A stretch of DNA of 64,000 nucleotides from Burhinus oedicnemus (Eukaryota; Chordata; Aves; Charadriiformes; Burhinidae). Below are positions 41,816 to 56,697 of the stretch, in pieces. The notes under the pieces are model-generated. The model was given only the letters and a program-made list of their open reading frames with translations. It searched no databases and was not told where the DNA came from. The stretch lies in NCBI GenBank assembly GCA_008921705.1, contig VFFE01007624.1, positions 1,502,329-1,566,328 of the forward strand. The letters are read 5' to 3'. The position numbers and the translations under genes are program-made. Each line of letters opens with the position of its first letter. Within the stretch, counting starts at the first letter, position 1.

Positions 41816-44800
41816 GGGCGTGGGGCAGCAGGGGTAGTGGGAACGTGAGAGACAGGGACATGGGGTGTGGGACATTGTGAACATAGCAGGGGACAGAAGG
41901 TAGGGGGTATGGGGTGGAGGGACAGACTGTGCTGTGGAATGGGGGGATAACGAGGGGGGATGAGGGGGCTCTCTGTGGGTACAGGTTTGAGGAGATGGGG
42001 ACTCTCTGAGGGTGTGGGGTGGAAGGGGCAGGGAGCTCTGGTGGCATGGGCCTGAGCATGGAGGAGGCAGGGAGGGACTCTGGGGGGGCAGTGATTTGGA
42101 GGGGGCTGGGAGGGCAAGGACACATCGGTGACTTTAGGGTGCAGGCTCCCATTCCTGCTTGGGAAATCAGGGAAGATGGAGGATGGGATGCGGCCCAAAT
42201 CGGAAGGCTGCGGGGGGGAAGGGGAAGTCTGCCTTTCTTCTCTCCCAGGGGTGGGATGGCAGCGGGGGAATTGGCTTGTGGTTTTAGGGTACCAGTGAGG
42301 GGCACTGCTGGGGTCTGGGGCTGGAATGAGGAGAAGCAAGAGGGTCAGGGTGGTTCATCAGTGGTGCATCAGGTGAGGGGTTGGTTGAAGAGAAAGGATC
42401 TGAGAATCCTTTTCTCATCCCTCCACATTCTGCTCCTGTTTTCCCGAGATCCCAGATAAAAGATGTTTACTTTTTGTGCCGTGCTTTTTCACCTATAAAG
42501 TAGGGGTACTGCTGTCTTTATTAAATAGTGGCTCTAAAGCACTTGAGAGTTCTGCACGAGGTCGCTTATCCCACGCTCCGAACACTCGTAGCCAAATGCA
42601 GGAAGGTGGTACCTGCATGCTGGCTCGGTTGAGTGTAACTCTTAGTTAACTTTAAAAGCACTTGTAAAAAATCCTAGGTGAAAGGTAAAGAAGCATGCAG
42701 AAGTAGGTGGCGGGACTTTGAAGCAAGAGACCTAATTTTCTTTCACCTTCTGCTTCCCTCTTTTGTTTTGTTCTACCAACCTGTTGCATTTTTCCCTTCC
42801 GCGTTGGCTAGCTCCAAGCTCTGTTGTTATAACCAACAAGGATCCTGTTGTTACATTGAACTGTTCCTCCCCAGATGAGTTTTGACCTCCCTTTTTCGTG
42901 TGGTCGAAAGGCCTCCTGGCCTTGCTATACTTTCAAGTGTTTGTGTGCACTGACTCCACCTCAAATGCTGTTTAACAGCCCTATTTGTTTATCATCAGAG
43001 AGCCTCCAACCTCTTTATGGAAGCCAGTGAATTAAGGTTGAAAACCTATTTATGAGGTAGGGGTGTTTTAGTGTCCCTGGATGGAAAATGAAGGCACAGA
43101 GGGGAAAAGTGGCTGAAGATGCAGCTTGTTAGTGAAGCGGGAGAGAATACACTCCCTCTGTGATGATCCCATCTACGCTTTTCTCAAATCATCTGTCATC
43201 GACTGTATTGTATCTGCATGGCTTCAAGCAGCATCCTGGTGTAACTCATCTCAGCCTTGGCCACCTTCCCCTTTGACAGCTGTGCTGGGAACCCTCTTGC
43301 ACGCGAGTGACGATCACGCTTGCGGGAAGGAATCGGTCTGTTGAGCCCCCACGTGTTGGGAAAGCCCCTGTGGATGAGCCGTGGGTGGGCAGAGAGGCAA
43401 GCAGGCTTTGGATGTGCCGTAGGGTCCAGGCAACATCCGTCGTGGCGGTGGAGAGGGATCTGAGCGTGGAAAGAGGATGCAGCCGTGGCCACCCCACAAA
43501 CCAGAGTCCCAAGGCTGGTAGCAATGTTGATCTCAAACCAGTGACCTGCTGGTTGAGGCAGCCCATGTCCTGTTTCTCGTTTCTGCTCCGCTTGGCCCTC
43601 TTCCTGGTGTCTTCCTTTGTGCAAACTCCCTCGCTGCCTTCAGCGGAGAATCCCTTTCCCCTTCTGGTACAAACGTGCTTGAGGCTGTGCTGAGGTGGGG
43701 TTTTTCTCCGTGACTTATCGTGTGTCAGCCAGGGATACAAGAGGAAGCTTTCAGGAGGGATGTGCTGGCAGGTTCCCTCTGTGCCTGCTGCGCCGGTGCA
43801 AGTATTGCCTTGTGTGATGGTGATGGGGCATGCCCTGGCAATTAACTGTGAGCAGGACAAGGTGAGCCAGTAATTTAGTTGTAATTCTCAGATCTCTGAC
43901 AGCAGAATCAGCAAAACGCTCTGATCTGCGGTGGGAGAGAGCTCAGGGTGTGATTTGTGCACTCCCGGTGTGTGATTCATGCCCTTATTGATAATGTCAA
44001 CGTTACACTTCGTTACTGAATCAGGGACGGGCTTTATTGCTGGTGGAGATGAAGAAAGCCCGCTCCTCATGTGCCAGTGGCGTTGTAATGACTTTATTGT
44101 CGTTCCTCATCAGGAAGGTTAAAGAAAAACTTTGTCTGGGGTATTTAGAAAAACTACATTCCGTTTTGGAAGTGGGGGGGTGGTGGGTGTGAGAAACTTG
44201 CTGTAGCTTTAACGTCCGGCTGTGAAAGTGTAGTTACTGCGTGCTGTTTTATGGCCCCCACTAAAGCAGAGGGCTGGGCGCTGGATCTGCGCTCCTTCCC
44301 TCGCCGGGTGACCTTCGGGCAGGCTTGTCTCGGCTCGTGTCTCAGCCCCTCTGCCTGTAAACCGAGGGCAATCGCTTTCTTCAAGGGGGGGGCTGTGATT
44401 TTTATACGGTTGGCCACAAGAAAGAGCGATCCTCATGTGGATGATGCTCCAATGCAAGGGACTGGAGTTATATTTTTGGATCGCACACTCATGCCCTCCC
44501 CTGGATGTACCTGGGCTGCTTGGCGGCAATAGGAAACACCTTCCGTGCTCATGCTAGTGTGCCGGGAGCCTCGGCTTTTGGAAGCGGGAATTTGCTTTCT
44601 TTTTTCATCCTCATCACACCACCTCCTGCTGCCGTGTCAGACCCGGGAGGTGCAGCAGGGCGTGCGGCACTGGGTGGGATTCACTCTCTGCCCTGAACTT
44701 GCCTGCCGAGCTGCCCCTCTCGGCGAGGGGCTGGCGATGCTGGGTTCATTGCCGGCGCTTGGCTGCTTTGCAAGTCATCCCGTGTTGGAGGTAGGAATAT

Positions 44801-47800
44801 GAAACGGGGCTTTTCCATTGGGGTGGGAGGAGCAGCTAAGCCTGGGTAATGTCAGGGAGGGTACATGGGTTCAAGTAGCATCATGTTCACAACATCTTTG
44901 TTTAATATGTTAGTCCAGTTAGTCTGCATAACTATGTCTAAAAATAGAACATATTTTCTCTAAGTCCTCTAGTTCAAAGCCTCATAAGCCATTTTTTTTT
45001 CCAGCGTTGGTCTCTTACTGCTCTCCTGAGCCTGAAATTCCTAAAAGGCTATTTGCAAATTTGTCAGGAAAACCAAGAGTGAATGAACTCTGTCGAATCC
45101 TTAAGTTTCAACCACCCGAGAGGGAAGTTCATTAAAGTTGGAGTAACTTTCTGGCAGCCTCTTAAAGGTGGATTAAGCAAACTGAGTAAACAAAGCACCT
45201 TATGGCCACCATAGACCTTTTCCTAGCATCAGCTTCACGCATTGTCATAAAAGGTCGGGGTCATCAGCCTCTGGCTGCGAGCGACAGACGGCAAAGGTGA
45301 CATCCTGATGCGCAAAGCCTGGTGAGGACTCGGGGCTGTCTCTGTTGGGACATCCCGGGGTTTGCTCTACCTCCTGGTTTGCAGAAGCTGCCGGAGCCCA
45401 GGGAAAACGACCGCGATCGCATGCGACGGCTGCCCCCCCGCCTCCCCGCAGCGCAAGGGGAGTCACCCCAGCCTGTGGTTTCAGCGTGCAGTAGAGGGAG
45501 TGTGTGTTTAAATTTCAGAGCTCTTGCTGGATCCAGCCCAGTTCTCCCAGCGGCATAAATATCTGGCCTTCGGCACAGCCGTGGAAATTTGCCTTGTGTT
45601 CTCTTGCAGATTACTTCGGTTTTCAGCTCTCCGTGCTGACATGGTAACTGAACGGTGGCTTTCAGCGACAGGCAGACGGGGACAGCTGCTCCGGAGAGGT
45701 AACCCTTCCCTTTCGCATGCGGGCCATCTACCAAAGCACTTATCCTATGTATGTTTTGAAAAACTTGGGATAGGGAAGAGCCTCGGAGGTGCGGCTTGCT
45801 TTCAGCAAGTTTCACTTTTGTCCACGAGCTTAAACTTTCTTAAATTTCTTTTTAAGTTTAAACTCTATGCCTTATTTTTGTTCGGTTTCTGAATACTGTC
45901 TTTATAGATTACGCTTAGGAGTATGCTGTGAGTATCATGGTCTAATCCTGTTCTTCTAAGCTGACTGTTACCGTCAAAGTATAATGACTTAGTATTTGAT
46001 TATTCCACTGATTTTTAAGACTGAAATTGGCTTTTGTAGATTGGGGAGGGCACATGAGATGAGGGACTTGGGTAACCAGTCACCTAAACGATCCGGACAC
46101 GCGATCTGGCAGCAGTACTGATACCGTCTATCGCTACGTAACTGCCTTACTCAGACAAAGCTGAGCAGGTTACAGCCGAGCTGGGACAGGGGTTTTGAGG
46201 AGGTGATCAACAGGGGCTGGGGTGGACGTTGTCCTGTCCGCAGACCTCTGAAGCGATGCTGGAAAGTCTTCACTGTGGTCACCCTGCACCCAGGTGCTGC
46301 GTGTAGCTTCTAACGGTGCTGTGGCTGTCTGCGTGTAGGGAGCGGATTTATTTTTGCCACAACACACGTCTAAGGTGTTTAGCTGGAGAGGGATGCGGTT
46401 TTCTGTGTCAAGTTTGTGCAACTGTCTCTGTTCTGGCATCCGAGACACGGACTTCCAAGGATCCTTGCAGCGTGTGGAGAGGATTTTGTAATGAGCCACA
46501 TGAGGCTTTGCTGATCAGAGGAGCATTGTTGTACAGAATTGCTTACTGATGTTAATGATCTCCGTCTCTCTAGCGTGTTGCCTGTTGACAAATATGTATT
46601 TTTGTACAGTACGTCTTGTTGCCTTTCGGGGAATATTTCGTCTGTGGCTATTGAATTATGAACTGGAAGTCTGCAAATGTTCTTAGAGACTGAGGAATTA
46701 GCACGACAAGAGACTCTTGGGCTCCATCATGCAGCGGGACCTGACATGCAAATGATTTTTTAATTGGGTGAGATGATGTTACAGTGCTTATGCCTGAAAG
46801 ATTTTTTGCTGCCAGAACCCACCCTGGCTTGCCCTGACTATGAAATTTTAGAGATGTTGGTTTATTTTTTGATTTGTATTGGCTCCCTTGTTTCATAGCA
46901 GGAACAACTGCCCTTGCTGATACCCACAGATTTGTCAGGCTGTGTAGCTGCTTTCTCATCAGGTGCTGCAGAGCAATCTCTGCTCTTCTAGAAGTGTCAC
47001 TATTCAGAAATATACTGCTTGTCACTGCTGCAATAATTTTGGAGACTCTGGGAAAGTCTAGACAAGCAGAAGTGATTTCCATAGTGAGTACAAATAAGAT
47101 TTTTCTGAAGAACTAATTTTTTTATTGTTTGTTTTTTTTTTTTAACTCTGAAATGCGCTTGCATTGGCAGAATGCCTAGGAAATTACTTTCCCAAAGCAG
47201 CGTTTAGAGTGGAACCATTAATGCCAATATGAAGGCTTTTGGTCACGGAGATTATGAAATGCATCTTCCCCAAAATAAATGTTTTGGGATGACATACACT
47301 GCAGCCCTGCTTGGTCGCAAGAAGGGTTCAGAGCAGAACTGACTCAAGTTGTATCTTAGTTTCAGGATGACTTCTTGAAATGCTCTAATATTCTCTGCTA
47401 TGATCGTACTCTGGAAAATGTGTCCTCCAAGGCTTAACCGAGAGCTTGTGAACATCTGAGATCATTTGGGTCAGGTCTTTCAAACTGGCTTTGCAAAGGG
47501 CTCTGACGTACGTGTGTGTGTCGGGGTGATTCCCTGGGGATGCCCATAGACAGGTTCTGCTCGAAAGTGTGGGTTTTGCAGAGGCTGTGGTTTGTAGGGG
47601 AATCCTGACCGGGGAGGAGGTGGCAGGATGAAAGCACAAGCCAGAAACGTGAACATTTCTTGTGGTGCTGGGTCAAGCCAGAGCACATCTCTGAGGCTTG
47701 TGGATAGCAACAGCCAGATAATGTCCGTGCTAACCAGAATCGGTGCCCTCACGCTGCATTTTCTGGTTTGCCCTGGTCTGGGAACTGGAACTTGGAATAG

Positions 47801-50800
47801 CAAAAACCAGAACATGCAAGTTCAACCCGGTAATAGGGATGCGGAATGGAGACAGGGCACGGTTCTGGTGGTTTTAAAAGGGCGGGTGAGCTTTCCTACC
47901 TGAGCTGATAGGGAAGCGTTTCTTTGATGGTCTGTTAAGAGAAACTTTACTATGAACCATACTACTGCCTAATGAATGTCTCATTAGGAAAGTCTTTGCC
48001 AGGCTGAAGAGAGGATGGGTAAGATGGCTTCAAAATAAAGCAGTGTTTTGTGCAGTCATCTTCGGTGATGGGAACCTAAGCTCAAATCCCTATCCTGCCT
48101 TTTTCCAAACATTTTATTAATGCAACTCTTGATTTCATCTTAATGCAAATCTGGAATATTTCTGAAAAGGCCCAAATCTGCTTTTCCCCTTTAAGTTCAT
48201 TATATGGATTCTGCTAGAGCTATTGGACCTTGAAAGCTGTTAAGCCCGTGATGGTCAGAGACCCACATCTCTGAAAAAAATCCATGGGTTCTCATGTCTG
48301 TGGGGTAGGTGTTATGCTGGGGAACTTAGGGACACAGGGATCTCTGGAAAAGGGTTGTTGGTGAGCGTGAGTTTGGGGCTGGAGCTGGTGGAGCCTGCTG
48401 GTCCCCCAGCAACTGGCCGTGTCAGAAGTGGTAGTTGTTGGGTCGCTGTGTACCTCTGCTGCTCTCTCCATACCCCCAAGACGGTGCCAAAGACGTGAGG
48501 ATGTTACAAAAGGTGCTAATGCTTTGCTCGAGCATTTTGTTTTCTAGGGACTGAGGCAGAATCCAAATGGTCAGAGCACACACTGCGATCCTCTAATTGG
48601 CAAAGGAGTCTTGGCAGGATCACGCTGACATGATTGCTGCTCGTATCGCTGCTGAAAACGCAGGGAAACCTCTGTTCCTCCAGTCGGCTCTTGCCGTGTG
48701 AGTGTGGCCAAAAATAGTAAGGAAACATCGTTCCCCTCCAGTTCCCTAAGAGGGTGTTGAACTAGTTTGTGTAACAAAGTTATTCTAATGCTCTCTGGAG
48801 TTTTCCGTACGGAGACGGATGCAGTTGTACTCAGACTCCCTCATTTTTCTTGCTCTGTGGCTGAAATGGAGATGCAGCGAACATGGTGATTTGTTCTAAC
48901 CGTTTCGGTGCGTACGTTCCCAGGCTGTGCTGAATCATCTGAACTTGTGCCTGGGCACAATCGCTCACTGTCAGCTGCGTCCTGGGATCAGAGCAGCGTG
49001 GCTGGTGCCCAGGATATTTTGCTAAGGTCTACAAAACCAGTAGCAGTTTTCTGGGAGTCCAAGTGTAAGCATAACAAAACTTACAGGCTGGTGATTTTTT
49101 CCCCAGTTAGCCCACGGGATCTAGAATCTCAGTAGCTGCAAAGAGGAGAACGTTTGCTGCTATTTTTGTGGGCATTTCCCTGGATCTAGGAGCACTGGCA
49201 GCCTAGCAATAAAACTTACTGGCCTGCTGGGTGTTTGGCTCCAGATGGCAGACTGCAGGCTCATGTGTGTGATCCAGAGCAATGCATTGGTCTGCTGCTA
49301 CTTTTCTACCCCCCATTGCTTTTCTGGGGAGCTGATTGCCCCATCGAAAGCAGGGGTGACACTTTGCTGGTGTCCCAGTGACACTGGAGCTTTGAGGAAA
49401 AACTAAGACAGGTCCTGGTGTGCACAGCGCTGCCAAAAAACAACCTTACTTGCTGCCACTGGTGCTTCCGCCGAGGCAGTGCTCCAGCTCTGGCATTTGC
49501 AGTGACAGCTTGTTCCACTTACCGCTTTCCTGGTTTTCCATTTAAACGCTGCTCTGAGTCTGTAACACCCTGTGCCCACTGTTTGCCTTGGGAAGTGTTG
49601 TTGCTGTTCCCGTGAGCTCCTCCCTCATCAGCCCTGTTCTATAATTACTGATGTTCCTGAAACCAGATCCTTCCACGTGTCCTGCTCAGGTTCGGGAGGA
49701 CATGGGATCCGTAAGCAAACCAAGTGCCCTGGAGTAAAGCGTGAGAGGACTTCAGGAGTTTCGGAAAGCATCGGCTTACAGTGGTTTGGTGGGTTCTCTG
49801 AGCCACCGACCTCCTCACCTTTGGGATGGTAAAGGAAAGGAGAATATATCTGGGACGGCTTCTCTGGCACTTCCAGAGAAGAAACAGGGATGTGAAAGCT
49901 GGTACTTGTGGAGCGGCGGTGGCGGCTGCTGGAGGAGCACAAATAGGAGATGCCAGGCATGGTGGCAGGTCCCTATCATGAGATGGGAGCAAGCCTGTGG
50001 GTTCAGAGTCCTCTGTGGACACTTAACCATCCCTGCAGCCCTGTGCAAGCTGCTCTGTGCCTCTCTCCAGCAGCATGTGTGCGAGGTTTGCAGCTGTGTT
50101 CCCCAAGCATTGCCACGGCTTCATGGCCACCTCTGCTGTGCCCTGGCTGCGGTGGGGATGATCCTCTCTCCTTACCAGACTTAATGATCTTCTCAAATAG
50201 CAACACTTCTATGCTGTTTCCAGCTCCGAGAAGTCTGAGTGGTATCACCTTTCTGGTACCTGCTGGTTTCCTGGCTGTGGTCCTCGTTCCAGCGGGTCAG
50301 ACCCACGTGCCTCTCCTGCCCCTGGGTGCTCTGGGCTGTCCTGAGTTGACAGCAAAACACAAATATCAGTCAGCAGTTGCCAGGATGAGACGTGCTGGTT
50401 TATTTGCTGAAAGTACTCCTGGAAATGCTTCGTACAGGAATGTACAACGGGAGAAGATGGTCACAAGCAGTGTGGTGTGCTGACCTGGGGCTGGGGAGGC
50501 CAGACTTGCGAGCGTGACTGCAAACAGGTGTCAAAATCCATAATACGGGAATAAACAATGACACTTGGCACCGATGTATTCCTCTGTGCTTCCAAAACAT
50601 GCCGTCTCTGTGAGCTAATGCAGCAAGGAAAGGATCAGGAAGGAAACACTGTAAAAGTCCTGGGTTTTTTTTTTGGGCTGTTTTTTTTGTTCGGGGGTTT
50701 GATTTTTTTTTTTTCTGGGTGATGAAGGAAATGGAGGTATGGGGGTTGACAGGATTTGCTGAAGGTTATGAAGCAGGACCTCAGAGAAGAGCTGACATCT

Positions 50801-53800
50801 GCTCAGCTCTTCACTGTCCGCCCTGCTGTTACCCCTTCCGCAAAAGGCAGCCGCAGAGCCCGGCTCATCAGAGGCTGCAGAAGGCAGGGAGTCCCTGCGC
50901 TGGAAAGGTGTGTAGGAATCTTTCCTGTAGAAGCATTGACCCTCTCCCAGTATCTGCCATCTCCAGATTTCGGAGGACATATGATGTGTGCATGGAGCTG
51001 CTGGAACATCTGCAGCTGCTGGAGGATGAGTTGAAGGAGAAGAGCAGCCTGGCAGACCCCCCTTTTGCACGTGGTTGTGAGTTCATTGCCCAAAGTCTGA
51101 CTTGTTTGTGTTTCTGCGATACCTCTTGCTCTCTGAAGAAATCCAGCACAGGTGAGACAGCAGGAAGTTTCTTTTGGAGCAAAATACCGTGACCTGGTTT
51201 TGGTGACAGCGTCAATTGTGGTACAAAAAGAGAAGAATCTGGTGAGTTTTGTAACCTTTTAGCTTTTTTTTTTTCCTTTCCCCCTCAGTGTCCAGGAAGT
51301 GGGTGAGTTAAAACACGCAGTCGATGTGTGATTCGTTTTGGCAAGCTTGGCTGCCCAAGGCGAGTGAGGGAATCTCCTACACCCTCTGTCACGTGTTCCT
51401 GAGTAATTAGCAACAACACGGTAATAGCAGCTCTGGCAGCACCCTGCCGCTTAGTCGGCTGGGCTCGTACTTGGTGAACCGCAGATAGCCTGTGCAGAGC
51501 AGCGCTGGAGAGAAGATCGTGGGACTGGACTGGGGCACGGTACGGTGTCTGAGCAGATGCTTCGAGGGGAAAATCTGGCCCTGAGTGTCAGCGCTGGCCG
51601 GGGCTGCGTGGAAGGGCTCTTCCTTGCTAGCTCTAGTAGTTTACGTCTGCGTGTAGCCTGCCTTGCGGCCAAGACTTTGAGTAAGGGAGGAAGCACTGGG
51701 GTAGTAAGTGCTGCTGAGATCTCATTAGCTAATGAGGGGGTGTGTTGATCATTCAGGAACAAAACCAAACATGTTTTCCATGTTTGTCTTTCCTGTTTTG
51801 TGCACTTAGTTACCTTTCCTGTATTGCAGCATCTGCTTAGCTCTTATTCAGCTTTTATTAGTAGTAGCTGACGTGTAGGAGGAGGAACAGAAACTGGTAC
51901 TTGATCAGCAGATATCCGAAGCAGTGACACAACTTCGGGGACATCTGCAAATCATGGCCAACAAGCAGCAATCACATTTTTTTTATGGATTCAGTTTAAT
52001 TTTTGTTTGTGGATTCAATATGTGCTGCGTGTCACAGAAAGTGCTGCTCTACAGAGGGCTGAGTTCTCACCCCTTCCAAAAGGATTCACTTCTGTTGACT
52101 CTGTATTTGGCTAATATTTTTGTTAGAAGCCAGAAGTGCTCCTGTGGTAAATTGTTTTCCTTTTGCAATTCCTGGTGACCTCTTTTATGGTAACTTGAAC
52201 AACTGCTTTGAGTGGATCAACTCTGTGACTTGGCCCTTGGGAGATTTGGACCTTTTTTTGGCGTTTTGCCACTCCAGACTGCAATGGGGACTTGGTCAAT
52301 CCCATCTGTATAAAGATACTAGAAACAAATGTATGCTCTCCTGGAGGGGAATGGGGACAGGCATCCTCTCTCCACCGCTGTGGGCACACTGAAATTACCT
52401 CTTGTTTGAGCTTGCCACCAGTGAACCTACACCTGGATCAAAGATGAGGTCCTTCTAATTACAAGCACTTCCTTGCTCTCATTTTGCGGCTGTCTGGCTG
52501 CCAGCACCCGGGTGTCTGCATCAAAACACACATCCCCTTCTTGTGGCGCTTTACTCTGCATGCAGGACTCGAATACTGGTGGGAAACTGTAATTGTCCAT
52601 CCCTGGCACCCCTCCTGCGCAGGGACCATGGGGAAATGGACAATTCCTTGCCAGTTTGTCAGCTTCTCCTTCTCTGAAATTGGCTCCAAAGTTGACGTGC
52701 TAATCAGCGGTGAGGAGCTGTCGGGCCAAAAGGGTACAAGCTGCAGGTTGATGAACTGGAGGCTTGGATCTTGGTTAGCTCTGGAGTAGTGCCTTCTTGC
52801 AGGGGGGGTCCACGCTGAAGATTTGTCTCCTTTTAACTTTTATTACTGGGTTTTTTCCTCCTGTCATTGTGCTATGTCTCTCCCCCCCATTCCCGCCGTA
52901 TGGTTTAGCTTGGCATAGATGCCAGCTCCTGCTTCTAGTAAAGATAAACCTGTTGCCCGTGCTGTTTGCAGCGTGGGAGCGGGGCAGCCAGCAGGCATCT
53001 GCCCAAACCCAGTGCCAGCAAACAAACCCACCCTCCGCCGGCTGCAGGCTCCGGGAAGGGAGGCTGCTGTCTCAGCCAGGGTTGCCAAAGCTCCTTGAAA
53101 CAGGGATTGAGGCAAGGACAGAGCAATTCGCGAGACGTGTGCCCTCTTGCTCCTTCCCATCCTGTGAGAAGAGGAAGGGAAACAGCTTTGCCGGATTCTC
53201 CAGAGAAGCTTAGGAAGGAATTCACAGTCCTAGTCCTTGTTTCCATCCTGTCTTTCCATTGCTGTCCTGTGACAGCTGCCGAACAGAAAAAGGGGGTGGC
53301 TATGCCGGGCAGGAATCTCTGCCCTTCCTCCTGCAGCTCGAAGCTTGTGCGCCATGCTCCACCGGGTGGCTTTTTAGCCAAGGGGGTGGAAAACTGAGTT
53401 ATCCCTCCTCTCTGCCCGCCTGCAGCTGGATGTGGAGGCACCGAGCAGATGGGGAGGTCCTGGGGTTGAGAAAGGGTCCTTTGGCCATCCGCTGCCATCC
53501 AGGCAGCCATCCCCAGTGCCATCCCACAAAGATGCGGAGCTACGACAACCCTGCCCATGGCCGTGCTGGCAGGGCAGGTCCTTCCTCGCACTCAGAGGGA
53601 CAGAGTTTGGACAAACCTCTGGGGAGCTCCAGCTTCTCCGGATGCCCCGCTCAGAATGGTAGGGCTCGCAAGGGAATGGAGGAGCACATGTGAAATCTCG
53701 ACAAATCTCCGCAGTCTCTGCTTGCATGGGGTTTGGCTGCCACGTCGCTGCCCCCAGCCCGGAGGGGAGGGCTGGGGGTCCGCAGCTCTCCGGGGGCCCT

Positions 53801-56653
53801 GCCGAGCCGGCTGGCTCCACGCCGGGATACGCAGGCACAGCCCATGCCCTGTCTTTCATCCAGGCAGCGGCTGCCTTGGCCTTTCATCTGCCAAAGGCAG
53901 GGGGTGCAGCCTCCCCTGTGAAATCAATCCCTTTTTCCCCCCTCCTCTCCCTCTCTGTTGTTTAGAAGACAGGGGAATGGCTCAGGGAAAGGCAGGTGTG
54001 CAAACAGCTCTCGCAGCTTCCCTCTGCCCAGGCTCCCGTACTCTTGGCCTGCAAGGAGATATGAAAACAGTACATTCAGACCTTTCTGGTAAAAGCTTTT
54101 CTCCCTCTGGCTCTCCAGCCACTCTGGAAGGGTGGGATCTGAATCCTTATCCTTACCGTAATGCCTGCATCCGCAGGGGGAGCCTTAGCTGGAGCCTGGC
54201 ATTGCATCTCGCCCTCTGCTTTCCCCCTTCTCAGGGCTGCACACCCGTCTCTAGCCAGACCGACTCCAAGCGCAGTTTTGGGGTTGCTTTGGTGGCTTTC
54301 AGGGAGCGAGCTGCATGTCACAAGCTCGCTGCCACCCTGGAATTACGCTGTGGGCCTGGCAGATGGAGGACAGAGGGATGCAGCTGGAGGAATGTGCCCA
54401 CGTTACTCCAACAGCAACACGCCATGGGGCTGCTGGGGCGAAGCAGAGGGCTACATCCGCACTGGGTTTAAAGGAAGTGGTCTGTGCTGGGTGCCAGAGA
54501 CAAAGGAGAGCTAATAAGAAGCTCATTAAGCAGCTGCTGGATGTATTTTCCACCGTAGACTAGTTTCTGCTGCCACAAGCTTCCCCCACTAACTGCTGTT
54601 CCAGGCGAAAGCATTTTCCTGATGTTTGTACATTCATTTATATATAGCCTTCAAAACGATCGAGCTCGTTACCCTCCATCTCCGATGAATAGGTTTTCCT
54701 GCCTGTGTGCCATGTCCCACCGCGTGGGATGTGTGAGAGGAGGCCAAGGATAACACAGCCCTTCAATGGTCCCTTAGTGCTCTTGCGGAGGCACGGGAAG
54801 GGAGTGCTCTGCCCTCATCTAAGCACCCGTCCGCCTGCTCCTGCTGTAAAGGAGAGCAGGGCACCCGTGCCTGCTAATTGCCTCTAATGTACCTCTCCTT
54901 GAAACAGAGCCATCTGTCCCACAGTCTGAATTCCCAGCGTGGAGAAGAAAAGCAAAGCCCCCTCACTCATGAGAGACCCAGACTCCAGTGCAGCATCAGC
55001 TCTGGGGGTTGTGTTGTGGTTTGGGCTGAGCTGGCCACTAAAACGAGCGACAGATGCTCTCTAACTTCTCCTGGGGTCCTGGCTTTGCAACGTGTTTGCG
55101 TTCAACCTCCCGCTTGCAGGTTTTGTCCTCTCCCTCGGCCGCTTGCTTGATCTCATAGGGAGCTCTGACCTTGCTCGGCGCTGACGGCTTTCCAGCAAGT
55201 CCAAGGAGCTGACTGCGGCTCAGGTTCAAAGTGCTGGGCATGAGTTTCTGCTGCGGGAGGGGAAAATGAGCCCAGGGAGTCCTGGGTCACTGCTGCCCTC
55301 CCCCAGCAAGCCCTGTGCCCTAGCGTGGGCTTGGGCATGGGTCGGAGACTCTCCTGATGCTTGGGGGTTGCCCTTGTGCAAGTCTCCTGCAAGTAACTTA
55401 CTTCACTTTAATGCGGGCTTGAAAATGCTGCGTCAGTTTAATTTGTGCCTGCAAATCGAGGCTTTCCTGGTGGAAGCTGGATTTCAGTGGCTTTTCTGAT
55501 AGATATTTTTCCACTTAAAAATACCTCCTTTAAGGAAGTGATGCAACTCTGCATATACTGGGCTTGAGATACTAATTATTCAAGCAGGAGTCAGTTTCAG
55601 AATCAAGATCTGGAGGTAAACAAGCGCCGGGATGTCGCAGCATGAGCCGGATGCTCAGGCGAGATCCAGCATGGTTAGGAGGGAGGTGGGAACAACTCTG
55701 CGATGGTCGTGGTACCGGCGATGCATTGCTTGCACGGCTTGAGTTTTTTGTGGGCTATTTGGGATGGACTAAGGCAAACAAGGAGCGGAAGCGTGCCGGG
55801 GGAGGACGGGGCCGTTCCTCCCACAGGAAACCCAGGATTAAGACACTAGCTGGATTGTGTGGCCGTCGCAATCACGCTGCTGCACTCCGTGGCTGAGCGC
55901 AGCCCAGCAGCTGCGTGGAGCAACACAACGCGTTCAACCCAGCAGCTCTTGGCAGAGGAGCCAGGGCCAGTTACAACACGACGAGTGAAAATAAACACAA
56001 ATGCTGTAACTGGCAGTGCTGTAATGGGAAGGAGCGTGAGCGCGGGGGCCAGCAGGAAGCCATCGGTCTTGCAGATGGCTCGCACGGGCCGGGGGCTTTC
56101 AGCCACCGCCTGCTGCTGCACCGAGCCCTGCTCCCCCAGCATCTCCCACCCATGGGCACGGAGCCACTGCGCCCTGATCAGCCGCTGCCGTCAATCCGAG
56201 CTCTGCCTTGGCTGGGTGGGGTTGGAGGGTGAAGCCAGCCCTACCTTAATCTTCTTAGTGGTGTTGGCTCTGTCAAACCGCAGGCTTGGCTACCACCGTG
56301 ACATCCCAGAGTACTAGCAGCTCTGGGGCACGTTGTCTGGGGCAGTGTTTCTGCTATGGGACTTGCAAGCTGGGGAGCCTGGGTCCCTGGCTGATGTCTG
56401 GGCTGGTTTGTGGTCTGGGCTCTGTCTACTGGGCTTTAAATATGATTCTGCTGAGCTTTTGCTTCCTTGAGTCCTACAGAGTGTTTGTACCAAAGTGCAA
56501 AGTGACCTTTAAAAGGCCTCGGGTTCTGCTTGTCTCCCTGGATAAGGAGAGAAAGCGGAGCAGGACTAGCGTGGTTACACACCGCCCTGCTGCTGAGATG
56601 CTCTGTGTGGGCGTTCAGAGCTGACACCGCGCGTTTTTCCCTCTGTCCCGCAG
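41816..56653 (+). other. PPARD: PPARD 5' noncoding intron region
   Basis: About 14.8 kb between the promoter island and the first coding exon has no recognised gene. The best untranslated-exon candidate is 45610-45698 (CTCTTGCAG| ... GGAGAG|GTAACC, 89 bp). An exon-like open frame at 50967-51151 is described in the findings. Human PPARD likewise has several 5' noncoding exons spread over a long interval, as I recall. Confidence 0.5.
45610..45698 (+). other. PPARD: Possible PPARD 5' UTR exon
   Basis: A pyrimidine-rich acceptor (TGTTCTCTTGCAG) and a consensus donor (GAG|GTAACC) flank 89 bp with no useful open frame. This fits a noncoding leader exon, but only splice-site appearance supports it. 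Confidence 0.3.
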
Positions 56654-56697
56654 GCTAGCAGGAACAGCCTGGTAGGGTCCATCTCGGATAGACGCGG

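Noticed and set aside
41235..42305. Long minus-strand frame across the PPARD CpG island starting near MAAAPSGPG
   Set aside because: It runs through an assembly gap and GC-rich promoter DNA, has Pro-rich composition expected by chance, and no splice partner or family match.
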